In this document: piece after piece, positions 59,541-64,000 of the stretch | How the letters are laid out: each line of letters opens with the position of its first letter | Position numbering within the stretch: the stretch's first letter is position 1 | Program-made: the position numbers and the translations under genes | NCBI GenBank assembly: GCA_037176705.1 | Contig: CM073898.1 | Span: 42,385,488 to 42,449,487, forward strand | From: Molossus alvarezi | Lineage: Eukaryota; Chordata; Mammalia; Chiroptera; Molossidae | DNA: 64,000 nucleotides | Direction of reading: 5' to 3' | The notes under the pieces: generated by a model | The model's input: only the letters and a program-made list of their open reading frames with translations | Told to the model about the DNA's origin: nothing | The model's database searches: none

Positions 59541-59689
59541 ATGAGAGAAAGAACTTCCTCAAAAGTAGCCAAAATTCTCATAATGTTTATTAAAAGCATA
59601 CCTGAAGTAATGTTTATTTGTATACGCTGTTGCCTCTTTACAGACTGCTGAGTATTTTTGCCTCCAATAATTTATTCCAGATAATTCTA

Positions 59690-59825
59690 TCTTGATCTTC
59701 TTCAAGAGCTGCATTATTCCCACTTTCCTGGTGGGGAAACAGAGGCTCTGGGAAGTGAAATGTAACTCAGTGTCACACAGCTGCGGACCTGAGGCTCCAA
59801 TCCAACACTCCCGTTTCCCACTCCG
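59690..59825 (+). repeat. MIR SINE fragment
   Basis: TGCATTATTCCCACTTTCCT, GGGAAACAGAGGCTCTGGGA and CAGTGTCACACAGCTGCGGA follow the MIR core and 3' half. Confidence 0.75.
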
Positions 59826-60419
59826 GGTTCCACCGAGTCTACGCTGCCTGCTTTGTAATAGCCATTAACATGCTTCGCCACCCAAAATGTGGCTTGAGCC
59901 CTCCCATTAAATCACCAAGGAACATGCTCCGTTTCGTTCTATCATTCCTCTCCCTTATTTCCTCCACCACGTTGCAGGAAGGGGGACTCATCTCCCAGCA
60001 TAACTTCCGTTCAAATCGACCTGCCAGTGTTCCATTCTGAATGAAATGCAAACATAGGCCTGAGTCCCCAGAACTCCGTCTTGGAGTTGTGCTTACAAAT
60101 ACGTGTGTCCCACTATGGGAGCCACGCAGACACGGGGACCAAGCAAATGACTCCAGAATGGGCCCAGAGTAGACCCAAGCTGGGCATTGATGTTGGCAAC
60201 GGCCAAGCCGGGTGTAGAACAGCCATCATTTTTCAGCTAATTTTCTCCTTTTGCTTCCTCCCCTGCTCCAGGTAGAACACTTCATTAAGAGTGCTGCAGA
60301 GCTCAGTAGAGCTCATTCTCGCTGAGATCGCCTCTCTGATCTTCTCAAGCCTTTAAAAGGGAATGAGCCTTGGCCTCCTTTTTATGGGCTACATTATGAC
60401 CTGGCTTCAAAGTGTGAAA
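59826..60419. other. Unique DNA
   Basis: No repeat or gene was recognised. Frames at 59839-60051 and 60081-60275 are short and featureless. Confidence 0.45.
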
Positions 60420-60790
60420 AGAGGTTCCAAGATCCCCTTTGTGCGGTGGAGTCTCTTAATTGCACTTTTAAACACAGTGTAATTTTTGTAATTAACATTA
60501 TGGTTTCAGAGGGCAGAGCAGCCTGCACCATGCTAATTACAAACCTGCGTCTTCAGAGTGGTGGAATTTCCAGGGCCTCTGATATTGGGGCGGAATACAG
60601 TTTTTATGAAGGATTTCAAAGATCCTCTGTGGGCTGTGTTCTGAGTCATCATTAGCATTTGATAACATAAAGAAATTTTACAACATGTGACAGATTTTCT
60701 ATGCGAAGATTTTACCTGATAACTGAAAAATTTGCATAAAGAGCTTCATTAGGTCTCCTCTCACATTACAGAAAGAGTAAGAAGTATAGG
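60420..60790. promoter_or_regulatory. Candidate conserved non-coding element / enhancer
   Basis: Repeat-free, with many developmental-factor-like words: CTCTTAATTGCACTTTT, TTTTTGTAATTAACATTATG, CATGCTAATTACAAAC, GAGTCATCATTAGCATTTG and GATAACTG. No open frame explains it. Conservation cannot be measured here. Confidence 0.35.
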
Positions 60791-61479
60791 GCACTCTTTC
60801 CCCGAGATTGTTCTTAGGAGCCACGGAATTGGTGCTTTATACTAAAATTTACAGTATATTACGGAGTGAAGTTGTAATAATCTTCAATGGTGTTGAAAAT
60901 CAGAGTATACGTGCCTTTTAAGGAGAGGGAGAGAATATGTATCAGAATTACCGTGTAACTGAGAACCATGCAGCAAAGGTGGATTGTACTGTGCTTGGCC
61001 ATATAAAAGATCTAGCCCTGCTAGGCTGCCGAGCCAAGGCGAGGGCTTCACATATATAACACGAAGCGACAATAATGTGCAATCTTTTCACTCCGTGAAG
61101 TCTGTTCACTGAGAAAAATTATCTTCCTCTTATTTCAGAGGCAAGTTTATCTTACCTTTTTTTTCTTTCAACACCAAGCTATCAACCAAATTGTGTGTTC
61201 ACGTGTGTGTCTCTTTACACACGCGTGTACTTGCACGTGCACACACACACACACTTCTGGACATGCCGTGTGCATTCTGTGGTGGGCAATCACAGCTCTG
61301 CAAAGAGTAACTGGCCTTTCTTAGGCTGATAGTGTCAGGAGTCGTACTGTGGAGTAGGGATTGAGTCCCAAAGCCATACATTTGCTGAAATCCTTTCACT
61401 GAGCATGGATCAATTAAGCCAGTAATAGTGATAATTTCAGGAAAGCTTTCTGTCATGATGGGAACAAGAATTCATCATT
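60791..61479. other. Unique DNA with a short (CA)n
   Basis: An impure GT/CA patch lies at 61196-61255. Nothing else was recognised. Confidence 0.45.
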
Positions 61480-61830
61480 ATTCCATGCTGTCTTATTATT
61501 TCAACACCATACATATGCCGTTGGATGTATAGCAGTAGCTGGCGGCATTATCTCAGTGGGACGCATTTTCCTTCATGAGAGGCTTTTCCTTGGTGATTAT
61601 GCAGATAATGCATAGCTTTGTAATGACATCATAAATAGAATTCAAAGTCCTAAGAAACAATTAGAGAAGTATATCAATACTTCCCTTGTAATCATAACAT
61701 CATCTGACTTCCAGTGGGATGCCAAGCTAGCTCCCCAAGTTCCATAATCACGTATGAGCATTAATGCCTGCTACACAATCTATCTTGGAGTCACAAATCC
61801 TGGCACTGGAAACAAATTAATATGCATTTT
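61480..61830. promoter_or_regulatory. Candidate conserved non-coding element
   Basis: Repeat-free AT-rich block with GATTATGCAGATAATGCATAG (octamer/POU-like), TTTGTAATGACATCATAAAT (CRE/ATF-like TGACATCA) and GAAACAAATTAATATGCATT. The role is inferred from motif density only. Confidence 0.33.
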
Positions 61831-64000
61831 AGCCCACTGTTAAGAAGGGAAATCAGACTGGGGTTTTGATCACAGAGCCTAGGGTGAGATCCAGGCAAAT
61901 AAAACCCAAGCTGATACGAACTGGACCCTTAGTATACCGACTTGCAGCAAAAACGAGAATAGAATAAAAAATGTAAGAGGCCAATGTAGTGTGAAAGTGA
62001 AAGACCTCACAGCAAATCACTACACGTTCCTTTTACTAACACTATTTTTGCACGTGGGTTTTTCTTTTACTTTTGCCTTCAATCATTTTTTCCCATCCGA
62101 TGTTTTGTTTCAGCCTAGTTTAATTCCCCTTAAAAATAAACATGCCTTTGTCATGGGAGGAAAGGGCCACTTTTCTCTAATTGGTTTAAGGCATGTCAGT
62201 CACTCCAGCCTGCAAGGGATGCAAAACCACACTCTAAGTGGACCTTTAAAACCACATGGTGGATTTTACAAGTTCTGTTCACCCCTGCTGAGGGCAATGG
62301 GGTACAAGGAGGATTCGATTATAGTTCTGGGTTCCTTTTCCAATTTTAGGACAGGCACAAACCCTTCTTCTCTCTTAACTCTTATAGCTCCCAACAAACC
62401 AATATGGACTTTTGGATACATGATCAAACTTACATAGTATATAGCTTTTATTTTTATAAAATATTTGCTTCCAGCAGAGTGTATCTTAATTCACAAATGC
62501 AGAAATCTGTCATTAAGATCTGACCCAGCTGCATGGCATTGTCAAATGCAATAACGTATCTTTTAATAGTTTTATATCAAGTAAGGATATAACATATCAT
62601 TAGTTTAAATGTATTTGCAAGCAATTACCCCCACCAGGATATTTGAGAATGTTCATGCAAAATTGATGAAATCCTGACATGCTTAAACATTGTTCATTTA
62701 GCTCAATTCCTTATGTATAGAAAAAATAGAATAAATAATTCCACTGCCATTTGCAAACTACTGTTAGGCATTTTTATTCCACTCAGGGCTTCGGTGTTGC
62801 CTTTAAACTATAGCCTTTGGTGATCATTTGGGAAAAAACAGTTTCGTATATGTTTAATTTTATATAATGGACTAGATTTTTCATTCTCCTTATTATTGTT
62901 CAATGTAGTAATTTAAATATGGAGTAGATTTACTGCATGTCAGCTGCCTTTCTTTTACAAAATGGGATAAATTATTGAATGAGTAGAGGTTGTTTGACAA
63001 CCAGTCTTCTAGTACTACACAAAAAAGACCTTTGACACTCAGCTGTCTTTTGAAAAGAATAAAGTATCAATCAATTAAGCCACTATGCTGTGGTTCAGAA
63101 ATGCCATTCTATGGCAGGTTCGCCTTGCCTCTCAGGTGACTTTCGGGGAGCAACACCATCACATGGGGAACAGAATGACAGCTGGGCTGAAGTCCTCTGT
63201 GTTATTCCCTGGGTTTCTGGAACCTTCTTTGGCAGAAGCACACCCTACAAAACAATAGACACCCACCACAGGCAACAGGTTCCTTTCTGATTTTTCTTGA
63301 CCTCACTAGGGAATATTATTTACTAATGATGAATCGATATATTTTTTTTTCTACTTTTGGATTTTGGCTGCACTTTTTAATAGCTCCACTGTGCCAGAGC
63401 ACAAAAATCTTACGGTGAACCTCTCATCACACTTTCTGCAAGCCAGGTGAGAAATTGTATCTCAATACCTCCCTATGCTACTCCTCAATACCTTATTAGC
63501 ATCTGTGTAATTAATAATACTTTGAACTCTGTCAAAAAGAAATCATTTTTATTCTTCCCCCAAAGAGAATCATTTATTAACTATGGGTGATCCCTAAATG
63601 CACTTTTCTTTACTAATGTCACTAGTAACTATACCTTCTGAAATATTAATCTATCTATCCAAACCCATAAAGATGGGTTAAATTGTTTTTTCAGTCTATC
63701 GAGTCATTATGAAAAGCAGTCAGACTGGTTATTTGGGGGTCATGTAATAGGTACTTTTGGAAGAGTATTTCTGAGCAGAGCACTGCTATGGGGCAGGTGG
63801 AACCTTAAGGAAGGAGGTAAAACAATAGATAAAAGGGAAGATATGGTTGCTTCTCAGAAGGGAATCAGAGTCTAAGTAAAGAGCCAACACCAGTTGGTTC
63901 ACACAGAACAGTTAACGAAGCACACAAACTATACATAATTGGGCTAAGTAACAGAATATAATTGTAGTAGGAGGTTAGAGAAAGGAGACATCAGTAAAGA
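61831..64000. other. Repeat-poor terminal stretch
   Basis: No interspersed repeat was recognised to the end of the window. The 148-codon plus frame 61991-62437 has a hydrophobic start but no recognised domain and is not asserted as a gene. The part 62560-62960 is AT-rich and CNE-like. Confidence 0.45.

Noticed and set aside
61991..62437. 148-codon frame with a hydrophobic N-terminus resembling a signal peptide
   Set aside because: The hydrophobicity comes from T-rich DNA. No downstream domain or exon structure supports a secreted protein.
1..64000. Search for CRISPR arrays, operons, phage or defence systems
   Set aside because: No regularly spaced repeats, ribosome-binding sites or dense coding were seen. 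The repeats identify a mammalian nuclear genome.

Overview
This window is non-coding mammalian DNA from a bat, almost certainly a yangochiropteran. The evidence is at least eleven tRNA-derived SINEs of the VES type, in two forms. One form starts with a head close to GCCCTGGCCGGTTTGGCTC and ends near GAGGATTAAA. The other has a head with a GTGTGGCTCAGTGG core and an AATCAATAAA-type tail. Several relatively young L1 insertions share one 3' UTR design. They sit among older pan-mammalian repeats: L1M, HAL1-like, MIR, L2, L3/CR1, MaLR LTRs and MER20. I found no convincing protein-coding gene, tRNA or rRNA gene, CRISPR array or prokaryote-like operon. Apart from L1 ORF2 remnants, the open frames look like chance frames.

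Layout. From 1 to 11.5 kb there are two old minus-strand L1M copies (about 1.67-5.74 and 6.37-11.27 kb), each split by younger insertions with readable target-site duplications (TSDs). One of these is a 49-bp tail-less VES head at 9233-9281. From 11.5 to 15.5 kb the sequence is mostly unique, with a MIR. From 15661 to 20480 lies a 4.8-kb L1 bounded by a perfect 16-bp TSD. It carries a full-length but broken ORF2 and no recognisable ORF1. From 20.5 to 23.5 kb there are a MIR split by a VES, a microsatellite and a MaLR LTR. From 23.5 to 27.0 kb an old plus-strand L1M is interrupted by a hAT element with matching termini. From 28.5 to 29.0 kb there is an L3/CR1-like relic. From 31.4 to 39.1 kb old L1M and HAL1-like DNA carries VES insertions and a VES-L1 chimera (34137-34625) inside one TSD. 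From 39 to 51.6 kb unique DNA alternates with VES, MaLR, a 5'-truncated L1 and a candidate solo LTR.

Beyond about 51.6 kb the repeat content falls sharply: MER20, an L2 scrap, one MaLR LTR, one MIR and CA repeats. The remaining stretches (about 56.4, 60.4-60.8, 61.5-61.8 and 62.6-62.9 kb) are AT-rich, free of recognised repeats and dense in TAATTA-like words, as in conserved non-coding DNA near developmental genes. That last reading is inference.

The recoverable biology is a retrotransposition record. Most young insertions fit L1 target-primed reverse transcription, and several show unusual variants of it: internal priming, template switching, loss or replacement of the normal 3' UTR, and loss of ORF1. 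Repeat names and boundaries come from reading the sequence against remembered consensus sequences. They were not computed.
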